Assembly (NCBI GenBank): GCA_009779135.1
Contig: WREW01000003.1
Location: 1-64,000, forward strand
Reading direction: 5' to 3'
Source: Alphaproteobacteria bacterium
GTDB lineage: Bacteria > Pseudomonadota > Alphaproteobacteria > UBA9219
Length of the DNA: 64,000 nt
Positions within the stretch are counted from its first letter, which is position 1, and each line of letters begins with the position of its first letter. Positions 18,358 through 30,036 of this stretch are shown in pieces. Below the pieces are notes generated by a model, which worked only from the letters and a program-made list of their open reading frames with translations, did not search any database and was not told the origin of the DNA. The translations under genes and the position numbers were made by a program.

Positions 18358-20237
18358 CACAAGCCTACCCTTTGCCACAAAACCCAACTTATCAAAAGAA
18401 AAACACCCAAAAGGATACAAGCCGCATAATGGTAAAGATAGCCGCTTTGCAAAAGCCGCAGCCTTGCACCGGCTGCGCGCGCGAGCACAGCCACACCATC
18501 CGGCCCGAAACGATCAATCACCTGCTCATCCCCCCTGTGCCAGAGCAGCTGGCCCAAACGGAGCAGGGCGCGGACGAAAATCCTATTATAAAGCCGGTCA
18601 AAATAAAACTTCGCAACGATGATGTTGTAAGGATACGCCACCGCTTGCACAAACTTCGCCGGCAAGGAAGGCCGCCGGATATAAAAATACCAAGAAAGGG
18701 CAAAACCCGACAACGCAAAGAAAAGCGGAAGATAAAGCCGCAAAGAGCTCTCTTCCTGCGAAGAATGAAACCAGCCATGCATGCCCCATCCCGCAAACAA
18801 AGCGCCCAAAGCCAGAGGGACAAGCGGGAGTAACATGGAAAGCGGCGCTTCATGCGCATGACGCGCGGCAGATGCCGCAGATCCGTAAAAAGTCATAAAC
18901 AGCATGCGCCCGCTGTAAAAAGCCGTCAGGAACGCAACAAAAAGCCCTGTGCCGTAAGCAAAAAACCCGAAACCCGTGCCGCACGCAAAAGCTGCTTCCA
19001 AAATCATGTCCTTGGAATAAAATCCCGACAAGCCGCCAAGCCCTTCAATCCCTAAACCGGCAAGCGAAAGCGCGCCGATCCACATCAAACCGCACGTCCA
19101 TGGCATCACGCGGCAAAGCCCCCCCATCTTGCGCATATCCTGCACACCGGCCACAGCATGAATAACGCAGCCCGCGCCCAAAAACAAAAGAGCTTTGAAA
19201 AAAGCATGCGTCACCAGATGAAACATGCTGACGGCATAAGCGGATACGCCGGCGGCGAAAACCATATAACCCAGCTGGCTCATCGTTGAATACGCAATAA
19301 CGCGCTTAATATCAAACTGAACCAGCGCCATCAAAGCGCCCGCAAGCGCCGTCAAAGCGCCTATAATTGTGATACATGCCAGAACAACCGGAGCCTGCTC
19401 AAACAAAGGCGAAAGCCGCGACAGCATAAAGACCCCTGCCGTCACCATGGTTGCGGCATGAATAAGCGCGGACACAGGGGTAGGGCCTTCCATCGCATCA
19501 GGCAGCCATGTATGCAACCCGATCTGCGCTGATTTGCCCATCGCGCCCATAAAAAACAGCGCGGCAATAACGGCACCCGCAGGCCATTCTCGCCCCGCAA
19601 AATGATAAAAAGAAGGGACGATCTGGTTCATATCGTCAAAAGCCAGAGACCCGAAAAGCTGATAACAGCCGAAGATCCCCAAAAGAAACCCGAAATCCCC
19701 CACGCGGTTGACGATAAAGGCCTTCATCGCGGCCTGATTGGCGGACTCTTTGCGGCTGTAAAAACCGATCAAAAGGTAAGAGGCCAGACCAACGCCTTCC
19801 CAGCCGAAGAAAAGCTGCACAAGATCCTGCGCCGTGACCAGCATCAACATAAAAAACGTAAATAAGGAAAGGTAAGCCATAAAGCGCGGCACGCTTTTGT
19901 CATCTTTCATGTAACCGAAAGAATAAAAGTGAACCATCGCGGAAACAATATTCACAACAAGAACCATCAGCGCCGAAAGCGCATCAAGCCTGATGGCCCA
20001 GTTCGCCTGCAAAGATCCGCTGTCAAGCCAGCGCAAAAGATGATGCGCGCGCGCCGCCCCTTCAAAAGCCACCTGATAAAAAATGACGCAAGAGAGCAGG
20101 GCCGCAAGAAGCACGGCTATACTGCTGAACATCACCGCCCAGCGATCGCCAAACCTGCGGCCACAAAACCACGCGCCCGCAGCCCCCAAAAGCGGCAAAA
20201 ACACAGCCAGCACATCAATCAGGAAAAAGGCGCTCAT
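18357..20237 (-). CDS. nuoL: NADH-quinone oxidoreductase subunit L
   Basis: The largest antiporter-like subunit of complex I, with the long lateral helix at its end. About 626 residues. Seen are DALSALMVLVVNIVSAMVHFYS, LFFGWEGVGLASYLLIGFY with the conserved glutamate, KSAQIGLHTWLPDAMEGPTPVSAL, and QFDIKRVIAYSTMSQLGYM. The first possible start is a GTG at 20240; the ATG at 20237 is preferred. The junctions with nuoK and nuoM are tight, as elsewhere in the operon. Confidence 0.96.
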   Translation of the reverse strand: MSAFFLIDVLAVFLPLLGAAGAWFCGRRFGDRWAVMFSSIAVLLAALLSCVIFYQVAFEGAARAHHLLRWLDSGSLQANWAIRLDALSALMVLVVNIVSAMVHFYSFGYMKDDKSVPRFMAYLSLFTFFMLMLVTAQDLVQLFFGWEGVGLASYLLIGFYSRKESANQAAMKAFIVNRVGDFGFLLGIFGCYQLFGSLAFDDMNQIVPSFYHFAGREWPAGAVIAALFFMGAMGKSAQIGLHTWLPDAMEGPTPVSALIHAATMVTAGVFMLSRLSPLFEQAPVVLACITIIGALTALAGALMALVQFDIKRVIAYSTMSQLGYMVFAAGVSAYAVSMFHLVTHAFFKALLFLGAGCVIHAVAGVQDMRKMGGLCRVMPWTCGLMWIGALSLAGLGIEGLGGLSGFYSKDMILEAAFACGTGFGFFAYGTGLFVAFLTAFYSGRMLFMTFYGSAASAARHAHEAPLSMLLPLVPLALGALFAGWGMHGWFHSSQEESSLRLYLPLFFALSGFALSWYFYIRRPSLPAKFVQAVAYPYNIIVAKFYFDRLYNRIFVRALLRLGQLLWHRGDEQVIDRFGPDGVAVLARAAGARLRLLQSGYLYHYAACILLGVFLLISWVLWQRVGL

Positions 20238-20239
20238 CA

Positions 20240-20554
20240 CTATCCTTTCAGAGCCGCAAGATCAGACACATCAACGGAAAGCCTCTGCCGGAAGGCAACA
20301 ACCAAAATGGCGAGTCCCACAGAAGTCTCCGCCGCCGCAACTGTTAACACGATCATGGCCATCACCTGACCCTCGATCAAAGACCCAAAGGAAGAAAAGG
20401 CCACAAAATTAATATTGGCCGCAAGCAGGATAAGCTCGATCGCCAGCAAAATCACAATCACATTGCGACGGTTGAAAACAATGCCGCAAAGCCCGATCAT
20501 GAAAAGCATTGTGCTTAAAGCCAGATAATGTGAAAGCCCTATGGTCAGCATCAC
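20240..20554 (-). CDS. nuoK: NADH-quinone oxidoreductase subunit K
   Basis: Small membrane subunit of complex I (104 residues, three helices). It matches the family at [21 protein letters not shown] and at the glutamate-bearing helix [20 protein letters not shown], and ends with [20 protein letters not shown], whose glutamate is also conserved. It overlaps nuoJ by four bases and its stop touches the nuoL start region. Confidence 0.95.
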   Translation of the reverse strand: MMLTIGLSHYLALSTMLFMIGLCGIVFNRRNVIVILLAIELILLAANINFVAFSSFGSLIEGQVMAMIVLTVAAAETSVGLAILVVAFRQRLSVDVSDLAALKG

Positions 20555-21153
20555 AAAAGCCCCTCCCCCGTCTTGACAGAGCGCACTTCAAGAACCTCCC
20601 CTGCCCTGCGGTCAAGTTGGTCCCAGAGCTTCTGCCGCTTGACTTCCTTGCGCTTGGTCAAAGTCAGCGCCATCGCCCCGATCATGCCCACAAGCAGCAA
20701 AAGTCCGGCCATTTGAAAAGGATAGATATAATCCGTATAAAGCACCTGCCCCAAAAGCCGCGTATTTTCAAAATCCGCCTCTATCACCGGCGCAACGTCT
20801 GAAGCGGACAGAGAAGAAAACACGACAACAAGGATCTCAAGAAAAAGAATGGCCGTTACAACAGCAAAAGCCGGACGCAAAAATCTTTGCCGCTTTTTAG
20901 GCTCTGCCGCAGGCGCGCGCACATCAAGCATCATCACGACAAACAAAAACAACACCGCAACCGCGCCGACATAAACGATCAGCACGACAAAAGCCAGAAA
21001 CTCCGCCCCCAAAAGCACCATCAAACCGGCTGCGTTAAAAAAGCACAAGATCAAGCTCAGCACGGCCAAAACAGGCTGGCGCACACTGACGCACGCTGCG
21101 GCAGCCGCCATCAGAACAAACGCAAACATGTAAAAGATCACAGCCTCAATCAT
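20551..21153 (-). CDS. nuoJ: NADH-quinone oxidoreductase subunit J
   Basis: Membrane subunit of complex I, about 200 residues and five helices. The motif [20 protein letters not shown] in its third helix is characteristic; the helix known to switch from alpha to pi form lies here. The frame is open to 21201, but the ATG at 21153 ([15 protein letters not shown]) makes an ATGA overlap with the nuoI stop and begins directly with the first helix, so it is chosen. It overlaps nuoK by four bases. Confidence 0.94.
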   Translation of the reverse strand: MIEAVIFYMFAFVLMAAAAACVSVRQPVLAVLSLILCFFNAAGLMVLLGAEFLAFVVLIVYVGAVAVLFLFVVMMLDVRAPAAEPKKRQRFLRPAFAVVTAILFLEILVVVFSSLSASDVAPVIEADFENTRLLGQVLYTDYIYPFQMAGLLLLVGMIGAMALTLTKRKEVKRQKLWDQLDRRAGEVLEVRSVKTGEGLL

Positions 21154-21644
21154 GCGTTTTTCCTTTCCGCAGCAAGATCGGCCGCAAGCAAAGACTCCCA
21201 CCGCTCACCATTCGCCAAAAGACGCGCCTTGTCATAAATCAGCTCTTCATGGCTCCATGTTGCATATTCGAAATTGGGGCCTTCCACAATCGCCTCAACA
21301 GGACAAACCTCCTGACACAAACCGCAATTTATGCATTTGGTCATATCAATATCATAGCGCAGCGCAACGCGCGCCCCATTATCCGCCTGCCCCGCAGCAA
21401 TTGTAATGGCCAGCGCCGGACACACCGCCTCACACAGCTTGCAGGCAATGCAGCGCTCTGTGCCGTCCGGATAGCGGCGCAAAGCATGCTCGCCCCGAAA
21501 ACGCGGGCTTAAAGGGCCTTTTTCATAAGGATAATTCAGCGTTACAGGCTTTTTAAACACATAGCGCAGCGTGATCCAAAGTCCGGCGATCATATCAAGC
21601 CCGAGGATATATTTAATTCTGTAAAGGGCTCTATCCCACGCCAT
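21150..21644 (-). CDS. nuoI: NADH-quinone oxidoreductase subunit I
   Basis: Peripheral-arm subunit carrying two [4Fe-4S] clusters (N6a, N6b) that pass electrons to N2. Two cysteine motifs are seen: [12 protein letters not shown] and [12 protein letters not shown]. About 164 residues. The open frame reaches 21680, but the ATG at 21644 ([12 protein letters not shown]) has GGAGG five to six bases upstream and gives the usual length. Its first codons overlap the end of nuoH. Confidence 0.95.
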   Translation of the reverse strand: MAWDRALYRIKYILGLDMIAGLWITLRYVFKKPVTLNYPYEKGPLSPRFRGEHALRRYPDGTERCIACKLCEAVCPALAITIAAGQADNGARVALRYDIDMTKCINCGLCQEVCPVEAIVEGPNFEYATWSHEELIYDKARLLANGERWESLLAADLAAERKNA

Positions 21645-22617
21645 AGCCCCTCCAAAGCACCCACGTGGCGCTGATGACAACCCAAAATAAAGAGACCGGC
21701 AAAAAGAACTTCCATCCTATACGCATCAGCTGGTCATAACGATAGCGCGGCAAAGTTCCCCGCACCCACAAAAAGACAAAAAGGCACAAAGCTATTTTCG
21801 CCGCAAACCAGACAAAGCCCGGGATAAAAGAAAGCCCCTCAAAAGGCGCAAGCCAGCCGCCCAGAAACAAAATGCTTATCATGGCGCTGACCAAAATCAT
21901 ATTGGCATATTCGCCTAAGAAAAACATCGCAAAGATCATGGAGGAATATTCGGTATTGAATCCGCCGACAAGCTCGCTTTCCCCTTCCGGCAAGTCAAAG
22001 GGACTGCGGTTGGTTTCCGCCAGAGCCGCGACAAAAAACAAAATCATCATAGGAAAAAGCAGGGAAAACACAAACCACCCGTCTTTTTGCGCCTCGACAA
22101 TGCGGCTAAGATTAAGCGATCCGGCAAATAAAAGCACACAGACAAAAATAAGCCCGATGGAAACCTCATAAGAAATCATCTGCGCCGCAGCGCGCAAAGC
22201 ACCCAAAAAAGGATATTTGGCATTGGACGCCCATCCGGCAATAATCAAGGCATAAACGGACAAAGACGAAAGCGCCAGAATATAAAGCACCCCGACATTA
22301 ATGTCCGCCAGAACAAGACCTTTATCAAAAGGAACCACGGCCCAGCTTGCCAGCGCCAGAAAAAACGTTAAAACCGGCGCAAAAATAAACAAAGGCACAT
22401 GCGCGCGGGCCGGAAAAATAGTTTCCTTACAAAGAACCTTGATTCCGTCCGCCACAGGCTGCAGAAGGCCGAAAGGCCCCACAATATTGGGCCCCTTGCG
22501 CACTTGGATAAGCCCCAGAACCTTGCGCTCATACCAAGTCAGATAAGAGGTCGCGCCCAAAACCACGGCTATAATGCAGGCCACCCCAGCAAGAATCCAG
22601 AAAATGTCCCAAAGCAT
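21631..22617 (-). CDS. nuoH: NADH-quinone oxidoreductase subunit H
   Basis: Membrane subunit at the junction with the peripheral arm, forming much of the quinone tunnel. About 328 residues and eight helices. Typical stretches are TYYERK-like [48 protein letters not shown] with its acidic residues, and the final [17 protein letters not shown]. The ATG at 22617 follows GGAGAGGGGTGAGC just after the nuoG stop; the longer frame to 22662 would overlap nuoG and is not needed. Confidence 0.96.
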   Translation of the reverse strand: MLWDIFWILAGVACIIAVVLGATSYLTWYERKVLGLIQVRKGPNIVGPFGLLQPVADGIKVLCKETIFPARAHVPLFIFAPVLTFFLALASWAVVPFDKGLVLADINVGVLYILALSSLSVYALIIAGWASNAKYPFLGALRAAAQMISYEVSIGLIFVCVLLFAGSLNLSRIVEAQKDGWFVFSLLFPMMILFFVAALAETNRSPFDLPEGESELVGGFNTEYSSMIFAMFFLGEYANMILVSAMISILFLGGWLAPFEGLSFIPGFVWFAAKIALCLFVFLWVRGTLPRYRYDQLMRIGWKFFLPVSLFWVVISATWVLWRGYGVG

Positions 22618-22619
22618 GC

Positions 22620-24674
22620 TCACCCCTCTCCCTGCAAAAGAGGCCAAACCTCGCGCGTGCATTGAGCCATCGTGGGCGAAGCGCGGCAGATGGAATCCGT
22701 CATGTAAAAATTAGCCGGCCCGTTTTGCATTTTCTGGAGCGACAAACTCCCCCCCGTTCCAAAACGCTGCCACATATTGACAGGCACTTCATCAAGTGCT
22801 CCCAAATGCGGCGCGGCCTTTATCATCGCCTTGCGAAGCTGGTCGGCATTTTCAAAAGGGAGCGACTTGCCGCATGCCTGCGCCAGCATCACCAAAACAG
22901 CCCAATCCTCCTGCGCTTGGCCCAAAGGCATCACAGCGCGGCGCGCGCGCTGGGGCCGCCCTTCGGTGTTGACGTAATGGCCGTCTTTTTCCGTATATGC
23001 GGGCGTCGGCAGCACAACATCCGCGCGTTGCGCGCCAAGGTCGCCATGATGGCCTTGATAAATCACAAAAGCCTTGCCCAGATATTTCATATCCATCTCA
23101 TCAGCGCCCAAAAGATAAAGCACATCAAGCCTGCCCGTCTGCGCCGCCGCCCGCATACCGGCGCAAGCCAGACCATATTTGCCCTGCGGCACAAAACCAA
23201 GATCAAGCCCGCCCACGCGCGAAGCTGCGCTCTGGAGCACATTAAAGCCGTTAAACCCATCACGGGCCAGATTGAATCTCTCCGCAAGCTCACAACAGGC
23301 CGTATGCAGCGCCGGCCCATCCGCCCGCGCCGCCGCTGCCGCGCCCAAAATCAACATAGGACGTCTGGCGCCCTTCAAAAGATCCGCAAAAGGATGCTTT
23401 TCCTCAAGCAAATCGCGCACCGTCACGGCGCTGTAGCCGACATGCTCATAAGGATAGGTCAGATTGCAAGGGCTTCCGATCAACCCGATTTTGACGCCGC
23501 CTTGTAAAAACCGCTTACGCAACCGCGCATTGACAAGGCTTGCCTCAAACCGAGGGTTGGTACCCACAAGCAAAATCACATCCGCCTGTTCAATCCCGCT
23601 GATGCGGCTGTTCATCACATAGCCGGCGCGCGCGCTGATGTCATACAAAGCGCCATCCTGCCTGCAATCCATATTAGGCGTATCAAGAGCTTTCAAAAAG
23701 GCCTTCATCGCAAACATCGACTCGCAATCCGCAAGATCGCCCGCAATTGCCCCCAGCCGTTCAGGCGGCAGATTATGAAGTTTTTTTGCAATCACTTCCA
23801 AAGCATCATCCCAGCTTACCGCCTCAAGCCTTCCCTCGCGCCGCAGATAGGGCCGATCAAGCCGCTGATAATTGAGCCCATCACACGCAAACCGCGTCTT
23901 GTCATTGATCCATGTTTCATTGATACCCTCATGAAGGCGCGGCACGATACGCATCACCTTATTGCCGCGCGTATCAATGCGTATGTTGCTGCCGACAGCA
24001 TCCATCACATCAATGCTGTCCGTCTTCTCAAGCTCCCAAGGACGAAAAGCAAAGGCATCAGGCTTAGCCGTCAAAGCGCCCACGGGACATATTTCAATCA
24101 AATTGCCCGCAAGCTCGGACAATATAGGCCCCTCGGAAACCGGCGTAATTTCCAAATCCTCGCCGCGATAAAGCCCGCCCAAGGAAGGCACGCCCGCAAT
24201 CTCATCCATAAAACGAAGACAGCGCGTGCAGTGAATGCAGCGCGTCATCACTGTTTTAATGAGAGGCCCAAGTTCTTTGTCGCACACCTGCCGCCGCTCT
24301 TCCTTGCTGCAAGAGCGATCCCACCCATAGGCAAAAGCAAGATCCTGAAGATCGCATGCCCCGCCCCGATCGCACACAGGACAATCCAAAGGATGGTTTA
24401 AAAGCAGCATCGCCATCACTTCGGCGCGCGCGCGTTTGATGCGGTCATTTTGCGTGTGAACAACCATCCCCGCAGCGCATGGCATGGCGCAGCTGATAAC
24501 AAGCTTGGGCATTTTTTCAACTTCAACAAGGCACATGCGGCAGCTTCCTGCTATCGAAAGCTTTTCATGATAGCAAAAACGCGGAATCTCAATATCGTTT
24601 TGCGTGCAGGCTTGAAGGATAGAAGTGCCTTCCTCAACCTCAATTTCGCGCGCATCAATGGTCAGCTTAATCAT
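22620..24674 (-). CDS. nuoG: NADH-quinone oxidoreductase subunit G
   Basis: Iron-sulfur subunit of the complex I peripheral arm, 684 residues. The N-terminal ferredoxin-like part has the [2Fe-2S] motif ([19 protein letters not shown]), then the His/Cys [4Fe-4S] motif ([19 protein letters not shown]) and a further cluster motif ([10 protein letters not shown]). The rest is a molybdopterin-oxidoreductase-like domain without cofactor, as is typical. It overlaps nuoF by four bases. Confidence 0.96.
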   Translation of the reverse strand: MIKLTIDAREIEVEEGTSILQACTQNDIEIPRFCYHEKLSIAGSCRMCLVEVEKMPKLVISCAMPCAAGMVVHTQNDRIKRARAEVMAMLLLNHPLDCPVCDRGGACDLQDLAFAYGWDRSCSKEERRQVCDKELGPLIKTVMTRCIHCTRCLRFMDEIAGVPSLGGLYRGEDLEITPVSEGPILSELAGNLIEICPVGALTAKPDAFAFRPWELEKTDSIDVMDAVGSNIRIDTRGNKVMRIVPRLHEGINETWINDKTRFACDGLNYQRLDRPYLRREGRLEAVSWDDALEVIAKKLHNLPPERLGAIAGDLADCESMFAMKAFLKALDTPNMDCRQDGALYDISARAGYVMNSRISGIEQADVILLVGTNPRFEASLVNARLRKRFLQGGVKIGLIGSPCNLTYPYEHVGYSAVTVRDLLEEKHPFADLLKGARRPMLILGAAAAARADGPALHTACCELAERFNLARDGFNGFNVLQSAASRVGGLDLGFVPQGKYGLACAGMRAAAQTGRLDVLYLLGADEMDMKYLGKAFVIYQGHHGDLGAQRADVVLPTPAYTEKDGHYVNTEGRPQRARRAVMPLGQAQEDWAVLVMLAQACGKSLPFENADQLRKAMIKAAPHLGALDEVPVNMWQRFGTGGSLSLQKMQNGPANFYMTDSICRASPTMAQCTREVWPLLQGEG

Positions 24675-25939
24675 GACGCCCCGCTTTTCTTGAGACGCGC
24701 TTCAAGAACAGGCCTGAAATGACGGATCAAACCTTGGACAGGCCAAGAAGCCGCATCGCCGAACGAGCAAATCGTGTGACCCTCAATAGCTTTGGTGATG
24801 TCCCAAAGCTCATCAATCTCATGGATTTCAGCTTCGCCTTTTTGCAGCCTCGTCATCACGTGCCAGATCCAGCCCGTCCCTTCGCGGCAAGGCGTACACT
24901 GCCCGCAGCTTTCATGCATGTAAAAATGACTGAGCCGCGCAATAGCCTCGATAATATCCGTGGATTTGTCCATCACAATCACGCCGGCCGAACCCAAAGC
25001 CGAGCCAAGCTCTGAAAGACTGTCAAAATCCATCCGCGCATCTGTGCATAAAGAGGCAGGCAAAAGCGGCACCGAGGCCCCGCCCGGAATCACAGCCAAA
25101 AGATTATCCCACCCGCCGCGCACGCCGCCTGCGTGTTTTTCGATAAGTTCTTTCAGCGGGATTCCCATTTCTTCTTCAACCGTGCAAGGCTTGTTGACAT
25201 GGCCCGAGATGCAAAAAAGCTTGGTTCCCGTATTATTGGGCCGCCCGAATGACGCAAACCAGTTGGGCCCGCGCCGCAAAATCTCCGGCACGCAGGCCAA
25301 AGTTTCAACATTGTTGATGGTGGTCGGGCACCCGTAAAGCCCCGCCTGCGCCGGAAAAGGCGGCTTGTTGCGCGGCTGCCCTTTTTTGCCTTCAAGACTT
25401 TCGAGCAGCGCTGTTTCCTCGCCGCAAATATAAGCCCCTGCCCCGCGATGAATATAAACATCACAAGCCCAGCCCGAGCCGGCGGCATTGCGCCCCAAAA
25501 GTCCGGCGCTGTAGGCTTCGACAAGCGCCTCTTGCAAAACGCGCGCCTCCTGCCCAAACTCGCCGCGTATATAGATATAAACCACATGCGCTTGCACGGC
25601 CGCCGCCGCAAACAAAGCGCCTTCCAAAAGACGATGCGGATCATAACGCAAAATTGCGCGGTCTTTGCAGGTGCCCGGCTCGGACTCATCCGCATTCACA
25701 ATCAGGTAATGAGGCCGCTCGGAAGGTTTGGGCATAAAAGACCATTTAAGCCCCGTTGAAAACCCTGCCCCGCCGCGCCCGCGCAGGCCTGATTTTTTCA
25801 CCTGCTCAATCAGCGCTGCGCTGCCCTGACTGATAAGCTTGGCCGTATCCGCCCAGATTCCGCGCCGGCGCGAAGCCGACAACAGGATCGGCTCATGCCC
25901 GCATAAATTGGTAAAGATGCGATCCTGCGGCTTTAGCAT
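24671..25939 (-). CDS. nuoF: NADH-quinone oxidoreductase subunit F
   Basis: NADH-binding flavoprotein subunit: takes hydride from NADH to FMN and on to a [4Fe-4S] cluster. The 422 residues show the NADH/FMN site [29 protein letters not shown], the [14 protein letters not shown] region, and the cluster motif [12 protein letters not shown]. Overlaps nuoE by seven bases and nuoG by four. Confidence 0.97.
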   Translation of the reverse strand: MLKPQDRIFTNLCGHEPILLSASRRRGIWADTAKLISQGSAALIEQVKKSGLRGRGGAGFSTGLKWSFMPKPSERPHYLIVNADESEPGTCKDRAILRYDPHRLLEGALFAAAAVQAHVVYIYIRGEFGQEARVLQEALVEAYSAGLLGRNAAGSGWACDVYIHRGAGAYICGEETALLESLEGKKGQPRNKPPFPAQAGLYGCPTTINNVETLACVPEILRRGPNWFASFGRPNNTGTKLFCISGHVNKPCTVEEEMGIPLKELIEKHAGGVRGGWDNLLAVIPGGASVPLLPASLCTDARMDFDSLSELGSALGSAGVIVMDKSTDIIEAIARLSHFYMHESCGQCTPCREGTGWIWHVMTRLQKGEAEIHEIDELWDITKAIEGHTICSFGDAASWPVQGLIRHFRPVLEARLKKSGAS

Positions 25940-26523
25940 GTTTTTTCCTTTTTACAGGCACAGGAACAACGCCCCGCCACATTGCAAGGGGCGTAAACCG
26001 GCTTTTCACCACGCGCAAGCGCTTTTAAAATTGCAATCAGCGTTTCAGGCGTTAAAGCCTCATAATAATCATCATTGATCTGCACAGCAGGCGCATTCAC
26101 GCAAGCGCCCAGACATTCCACCTCGCGCAAGGTAAAGAGCTTATCCTCTGATGTCTGCCCCACTTTAAGGCCCAGATGCTCTTCAATCGCTTTTTTAAGA
26201 TCGTCACTGCCCGCAAGCCAGCAAGGCGTTGTGCGGCAGATCTGAATCAGATAAAGCCCCACAGGCTCAAGATTAAACATGCTGTAAAAAGAGGCCACCT
26301 CAAAAGCGCGGATCGCGGGCACATCAAGAAAATCTGCCACATAAAAAATAGCATCGCGCGAAAGAAACCCCTTATTCTGCCGCTGCGCCAGATCCAAAAG
26401 TGGTGCCAGCGCGCTGGCCTGACGGCCCTCAGGATAACGCGCCACAATCGCGCGGGCCTGCTCCTGCGCTTCGGGCTGGAAAGAAAAAACGGGCTGTCCT
26501 GTTGATAAAGCCATCGCCATCAT
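25933..26523 (-). CDS. nuoE: NADH-quinone oxidoreductase subunit E
   Basis: Thioredoxin-like subunit carrying the [2Fe-2S] cluster N1a. In 196 residues the four ligands lie in [12 protein letters not shown] [12 protein letters not shown] (C2 pattern shortened as usual) and [19 protein letters not shown] cysteine-rich tail ([17 protein letters not shown]) ends the protein, which is more than most NuoE proteins have, though cysteine-bearing tails occur in this class. The start ATG at 26523 overlaps the stop of the orphan ORF 26520-27260. Confidence 0.95.
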   Translation of the reverse strand: MMAMALSTGQPVFSFQPEAQEQARAIVARYPEGRQASALAPLLDLAQRQNKGFLSRDAIFYVADFLDVPAIRAFEVASFYSMFNLEPVGLYLIQICRTTPCWLAGSDDLKKAIEEHLGLKVGQTSEDKLFTLREVECLGACVNAPAVQINDDYYEALTPETLIAILKALARGEKPVYAPCNVAGRCSCACKKEKTC

Positions 26524-27260
26524 CCCTGCGTCACATCGCGCCGCAGCGGCGTTCCGTTTCTTAAAACCTGCTCCCTGCTTGGATAAACGCCGTTGGATAC
26601 GCCTTTGGTAATGGTAACCCTTTTGGGATCAAAAAAACAATAAAGCGGCGCAAAACCACAAATTGTTTCCCCTACAAGTGATGATCGCATATCTTTTAAA
26701 TATTGTTCATCAGCATGCTTTTGCACATTATCAAGAAAACCCTGATAATGCGGCGCAAGTTCACTTTTAAGAAGCTGAAACCCGATCATAATCTGGGGAA
26801 CATTATTATGCCTTGCATAAAACTGCTCGGTCACGACAGCATCCTGTGATGAATCTCTGTCCAAAGCCTCGGCGTCCCGTTTCGTCCAAGCGTGACAAAG
26901 CTTGAGATGATGCGTGTTATGCCAGTGAATATATGTGCCGGGCTGCAGGCTTTCATCAGCAAGACGCCAATGAGGCGCCTCAACACCCAGATCCCAAAAT
27001 GCTTTATGTTCAAGCAGGTTCAAAAATGCGGATTCCCGATCAAGTTTTGTGAATCCCCGTTTCAAATTGCGCGCAAAAATAAGCTTCTCCGCATCATCTT
27101 TAAAATAATAGGTAGGACAGATTTCCGCATAATGCGGGCCACCGGAAGAATGATCCCTTTGGACACCAAGCACGATATAGGCTTCATCCCCGCCTCTTTG
27201 AGGAAGACGAACAATTTCACCTACAACCATAAACGGTTTTTTCCGCCCATTTTCCTTCAT
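26520..27260 (-). CDS. Orphan protein encoded between nuoD and nuoE
   Basis: A 246-residue protein I cannot assign. It overlaps nuoD and nuoE by four bases on each side (ATGA junctions), so it is translated as part of the complex I operon. No signal peptide, no clear membrane helix. A notable cluster of histidines and aromatics is [22 protein letters not shown] (residues about 108-125), which might bind metal. N-terminal [20 protein letters not shown] and [18 protein letters not shown] look like a compact beta-rich domain. Its codons are visibly richer in A/T than those of nuoD and nuoE, suggesting later insertion. Extra ORFs inside nuo operons are known in this class, but none that I know matches this sequence. 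Confidence 0.85.
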   Translation of the reverse strand: MKENGRKKPFMVVGEIVRLPQRGGDEAYIVLGVQRDHSSGGPHYAEICPTYYFKDDAEKLIFARNLKRGFTKLDRESAFLNLLEHKAFWDLGVEAPHWRLADESLQPGTYIHWHNTHHLKLCHAWTKRDAEALDRDSSQDAVVTEQFYARHNNVPQIMIGFQLLKSELAPHYQGFLDNVQKHADEQYLKDMRSSLVGETICGFAPLYCFFDPKRVTITKGVSNGVYPSREQVLRNGTPLRRDVTQG

Positions 27261-28432
27261 CGATCGATCTCCCCGAAAACAATGTCAAGACTGCCGAGAA
27301 TGGCCACCACATCGGCCAGCATATGATCCTGCGCAAGCAAAGGAAGTATTTGCAGATGAGCAAAACTCGGCGCTCTGATTTTACAGCGGTAAGGCTTGTT
27401 GCTGCCATCCGCAATCAGGTAAATGCCGAACTCGCCCTTGGGCGCTTCCACAGCTGTATAAGCGGCCCCCTGCGGCACATGATAACCCTCGCTTGCAAGT
27501 TTAAAGTGATGGATTAAAGCCTCCATCGAGGTTTCAAGAAGCTGGCGCGGCGGCAAGGCCACCTTGTAATCATCCACCATAAAAGGCCCTTGCGGCATGC
27601 GCATGACGCACTGCTTGATGATACGCGCAGACTGACGCATCTCCGCGATACGGACAAGATAGCGCGCATAACAATCACCCGTTTTGCCGACAGGAATGTC
27701 GAAATCATAAGTCTCATACCCGTCATAAGGCTGGCTTTTGCGCAAATCCCACGCCGCGCCGCTGGCCCGCAGCATCGGCCCGCTCAGCCCCCAAGCCAAA
27801 GCCGTCTGCAAATCAATCATACCGATATCCACCGTGCGCTGCTTGAAGATGCGGTTTTCGGTCAGCAGCGTTTCAAGATCATCCACAAAAGCCGGAAAAT
27901 CATGCGCAAAATCCCAGATGTCATCCAAAAGCCCTTCGGGGAGATCCTTGGCCACGCCGCCCGGGCGGATATAATTGGCATGCATCCGCGCGCCTGAAAC
28001 ACGCTCGGAAAACGCCATCAGTTTTTCACGCTGCTCAAACCCCCAAAGCGTGGGCGTGATCGCCCCAAGATCAAGCGCGCTTGTCGTCACAGCAAAAAGA
28101 TGATTCAAAAGGCGCGTAATTTCCGCAAATAAAACGCGGATGACTTGAGCGCGCGGCGGGATCTGGAGCTTGAGAAGCTTTTCCACCGCCAGAGAAAAAC
28201 AATGCTCCGAAGCCATAGGCGCGACATAATCCAGCCGATCGAAATAAGGAAGCGCCTGCATATAGGTTTTATGCTCGATAAGTTTTTCCGTACCGCGATG
28301 AAGAAACCCGATATGCGGATCGGCGCGGCTGACAATCTCGCCGTCCATTTCAAGAATAAGCCGCAAAACGCCATGCGCCGCCGGATGCTGCGGCCCAAGA
28401 TTAAGAACAAACGGATCCGAAGGCGCGCTCAT
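27257..28432 (-). CDS. nuoD: NADH-quinone oxidoreductase subunit D
   Basis: The 49-kDa-type subunit that lines the quinone-binding pocket. About 391 residues. Seen are [23 protein letters not shown] at the start (with the pocket histidine), [16 protein letters not shown], and the C-terminal [20 protein letters not shown]. The frame extends to 28471, but the ATG at 28432 ([10 protein letters not shown]) makes an ATGA overlap with the nuoC stop. It overlaps the orphan ORF by four bases. Confidence 0.96.
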   Translation of the reverse strand: MSAPSDPFVLNLGPQHPAAHGVLRLILEMDGEIVSRADPHIGFLHRGTEKLIEHKTYMQALPYFDRLDYVAPMASEHCFSLAVEKLLKLQIPPRAQVIRVLFAEITRLLNHLFAVTTSALDLGAITPTLWGFEQREKLMAFSERVSGARMHANYIRPGGVAKDLPEGLLDDIWDFAHDFPAFVDDLETLLTENRIFKQRTVDIGMIDLQTALAWGLSGPMLRASGAAWDLRKSQPYDGYETYDFDIPVGKTGDCYARYLVRIAEMRQSARIIKQCVMRMPQGPFMVDDYKVALPPRQLLETSMEALIHHFKLASEGYHVPQGAAYTAVEAPKGEFGIYLIADGSNKPYRCKIRAPSFAHLQILPLLAQDHMLADVVAILGSLDIVFGEIDR

Positions 28433-28998
28433 GACGCCCCCCGTTTCTGCACAGCCGCCACACCGCGCCAAGGGCTTTGCGCCTCAAAAGCGCGGTAATC
28501 CTGATCGAGAGACACAGGCTCCTTAATCACCTGCCGCGTCAAATCATCATAACGCACCTGCGTAAACCCGCTTAAAGGAAAATCCCGCCGCAAAGGAAAA
28601 CCTTCAAAATCATAATCCGTCAAAATCCGGCGCAAATCCTCATGCCCTTCGAACACAAGGCCGAACATGTCATAGCATTCACGTTCAAACCAAGCGGCGC
28701 AGGGATAAAGCTTCGTTATTGAAGGCACGGCTATTTCTTCTTCAACAGAAACAACAACCGTCAGCCGCGTATTAAAACGCAAACTCAAAAGCTGATAGAC
28801 CACATCAAACCGCGGACGCCGCGAAGGATAATCAACCCCGCAAAGATCCATCATCTGCGTAAAATCCGTTTGCGGATGATCCCGCAAAAGCTGCAAGGCT
28901 TCAAAAAGAGCCGCCCCATCCACATGCAAAACACCGGCGCCACAAGAAAGATACTTGATGTTGGCTTCCTGCAAAACGGTGCGTACAACATCCATCAT
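28429..28998 (-). CDS. nuoC: NADH-quinone oxidoreductase subunit C
   Basis: The 30-kDa-type subunit of complex I, 189 residues. The family signature is [22 protein letters not shown] with [20 protein letters not shown]. It is a separate protein, not fused to NuoD as in E. coli. Its start overlaps the nuoB stop by four bases. Confidence 0.96.
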   Translation of the reverse strand: MMDVVRTVLQEANIKYLSCGAGVLHVDGAALFEALQLLRDHPQTDFTQMMDLCGVDYPSRRPRFDVVYQLLSLRFNTRLTVVVSVEEEIAVPSITKLYPCAAWFERECYDMFGLVFEGHEDLRRILTDYDFEGFPLRRDFPLSGFTQVRYDDLTRQVIKEPVSLDQDYRAFEAQSPWRGVAAVQKRGAS

Positions 28999-29570
28999 GA
29001 CGCCCCCTGCCGGTCAAGCCAGCTTGATTGCTCCTGCGCGCGAATCTTGCGGTGGAGTTGCAAAAGCCCATAAACTAAAGCCTCAGCCGAAGGCGGGCAG
29101 CCCGGCACATAAACATCAACCGGAATCACGCGATCGCAGCCGCGCAAAACAGAATAAGAGTAATAATAATACCCCCCGCCATTGGCGCAGCTTCCCATCG
29201 AGATCACCCAGCGCGGCTCAGGCATCTGGTCATAAAGGCGGCGCAAGGCCGGCGCCATTTTGTTGGTGACGGTACCGGCCACAATCATCACATCCGCCTG
29301 ACGAGGGCTTGAGCGCGGCATCATCCCGAAACGGTCGAGATCATAGCGGCTCATATAAGCGTGAATCATCTCAATGCCGCAGCAGGCAAGCCCGAACGTC
29401 AAAGGCCACATAGATCCGGTACGCGCCCAAGCAAAAAGCTCATCACGTTTGGCAAGCAAAAAGCCCTTATCCTGAACCCCCTTGCCCAAAAGCCGCGCGC
29501 CTTGTTCATAGCGCCTGCGGGTGACGGGATCTATCTGCGGATCGAAAACAGGGGATTTGCCTACTCCCAT
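28995..29570 (-). CDS. nuoB: NADH-quinone oxidoreductase subunit B
   Basis: Carries [4Fe-4S] cluster N2, the last electron carrier before quinone. About 191 residues. Ligands are the adjacent cysteines in [13 protein letters not shown], the cysteine in MGSCANGGG and that in [11 protein letters not shown]. The stretch [17 protein letters not shown] matches the region of mitochondrial NDUFS7 whose arginine is hydroxylated by NDUFAF5, of interest because an NDUFAF5-like gene lies at 45106. The ATG at 29570 is chosen over 29591; it overlaps the nuoA end by ten bases. Confidence 0.96.
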   Translation of the reverse strand: MGVGKSPVFDPQIDPVTRRRYEQGARLLGKGVQDKGFLLAKRDELFAWARTGSMWPLTFGLACCGIEMIHAYMSRYDLDRFGMMPRSSPRQADVMIVAGTVTNKMAPALRRLYDQMPEPRWVISMGSCANGGGYYYYSYSVLRGCDRVIPVDVYVPGCPPSAEALVYGLLQLHRKIRAQEQSSWLDRQGAS

Positions 29571-29929
29571 TCCAGAGCACCCCTTTTCCACTCATACACA
29601 AACCCGACCGTGAGGACGAAAAGAAACACCATCATCGAGGCAAACCCGCCCCAGCCGATATCCAAAAGCGCCACAGCCCAAGGAAATAAAAACGCCACCT
29701 CAATATCAAAAAGAATGAAAAGAATGGCCACAAGATAAAAACGGACATGAACCCGCCCGCGCGCATCCGAAAAAGGCGCAAAGCCGCACTCATAAGGTTC
29801 ATTTTTGTGAATATCAGGCTTATGCGGGCCAAAAATAAAGGAAAGAGCAACGGCAGCAAGGGCGATGCCAAAAGCGACCGCCATAAAGACCAGGATAGGG
29901 AAATAAGACCCTAAAATATCCCTGCTCAC
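29561..29929 (-). CDS. nuoA: NADH-quinone oxidoreductase subunit A
   Basis: Small membrane subunit (three helices) beginning the complex I operon. Family marks are [43 protein letters not shown] in part, with the conserved acidic residues. No ATG is available at the start. A TTG at 29947 is in frame, but the GTG at 29929 has AAAGGAG eight bases upstream, so GTG is preferred, giving about 122 residues. It lies 30 bases downstream of the tRNA-Asp gene, and no separate promoter is evident between them, so the operon may share the tRNA promoter. Confidence 0.93.
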   Translation of the reverse strand: MSRDILGSYFPILVFMAVAFGIALAAVALSFIFGPHKPDIHKNEPYECGFAPFSDARGRVHVRFYLVAILFILFDIEVAFLFPWAVALLDIGWGGFASMMVFLFVLTVGFVYEWKRGALEWE

Positions 29930-29959
29930 CGCTCTGGCTCCTTTCAAGGAAAGGAAAAA

Positions 29960-30036
29960 TGGCGCGAGTGACGGGACTTGAACCCGCGGCCTTCGGCGTG
30001 ACAGGCCGACGCTCTAACCAACTGAGCTACACCCGC
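29960..30036 (-). tRNA. tRNA-Asp (GUC)
   Basis: Read on the minus strand the gene starts GCGGGTGTAGCTCAGTTGG. The acceptor stem pairs GCGGGTG with CACTCGC (one G-U), the anticodon loop is CTGTCAC with anticodon GTC, and the T loop is TTCAAGT. CCA is encoded. It lies 88 bases downstream of gluQ and just before nuoA. Confidence 0.95.
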
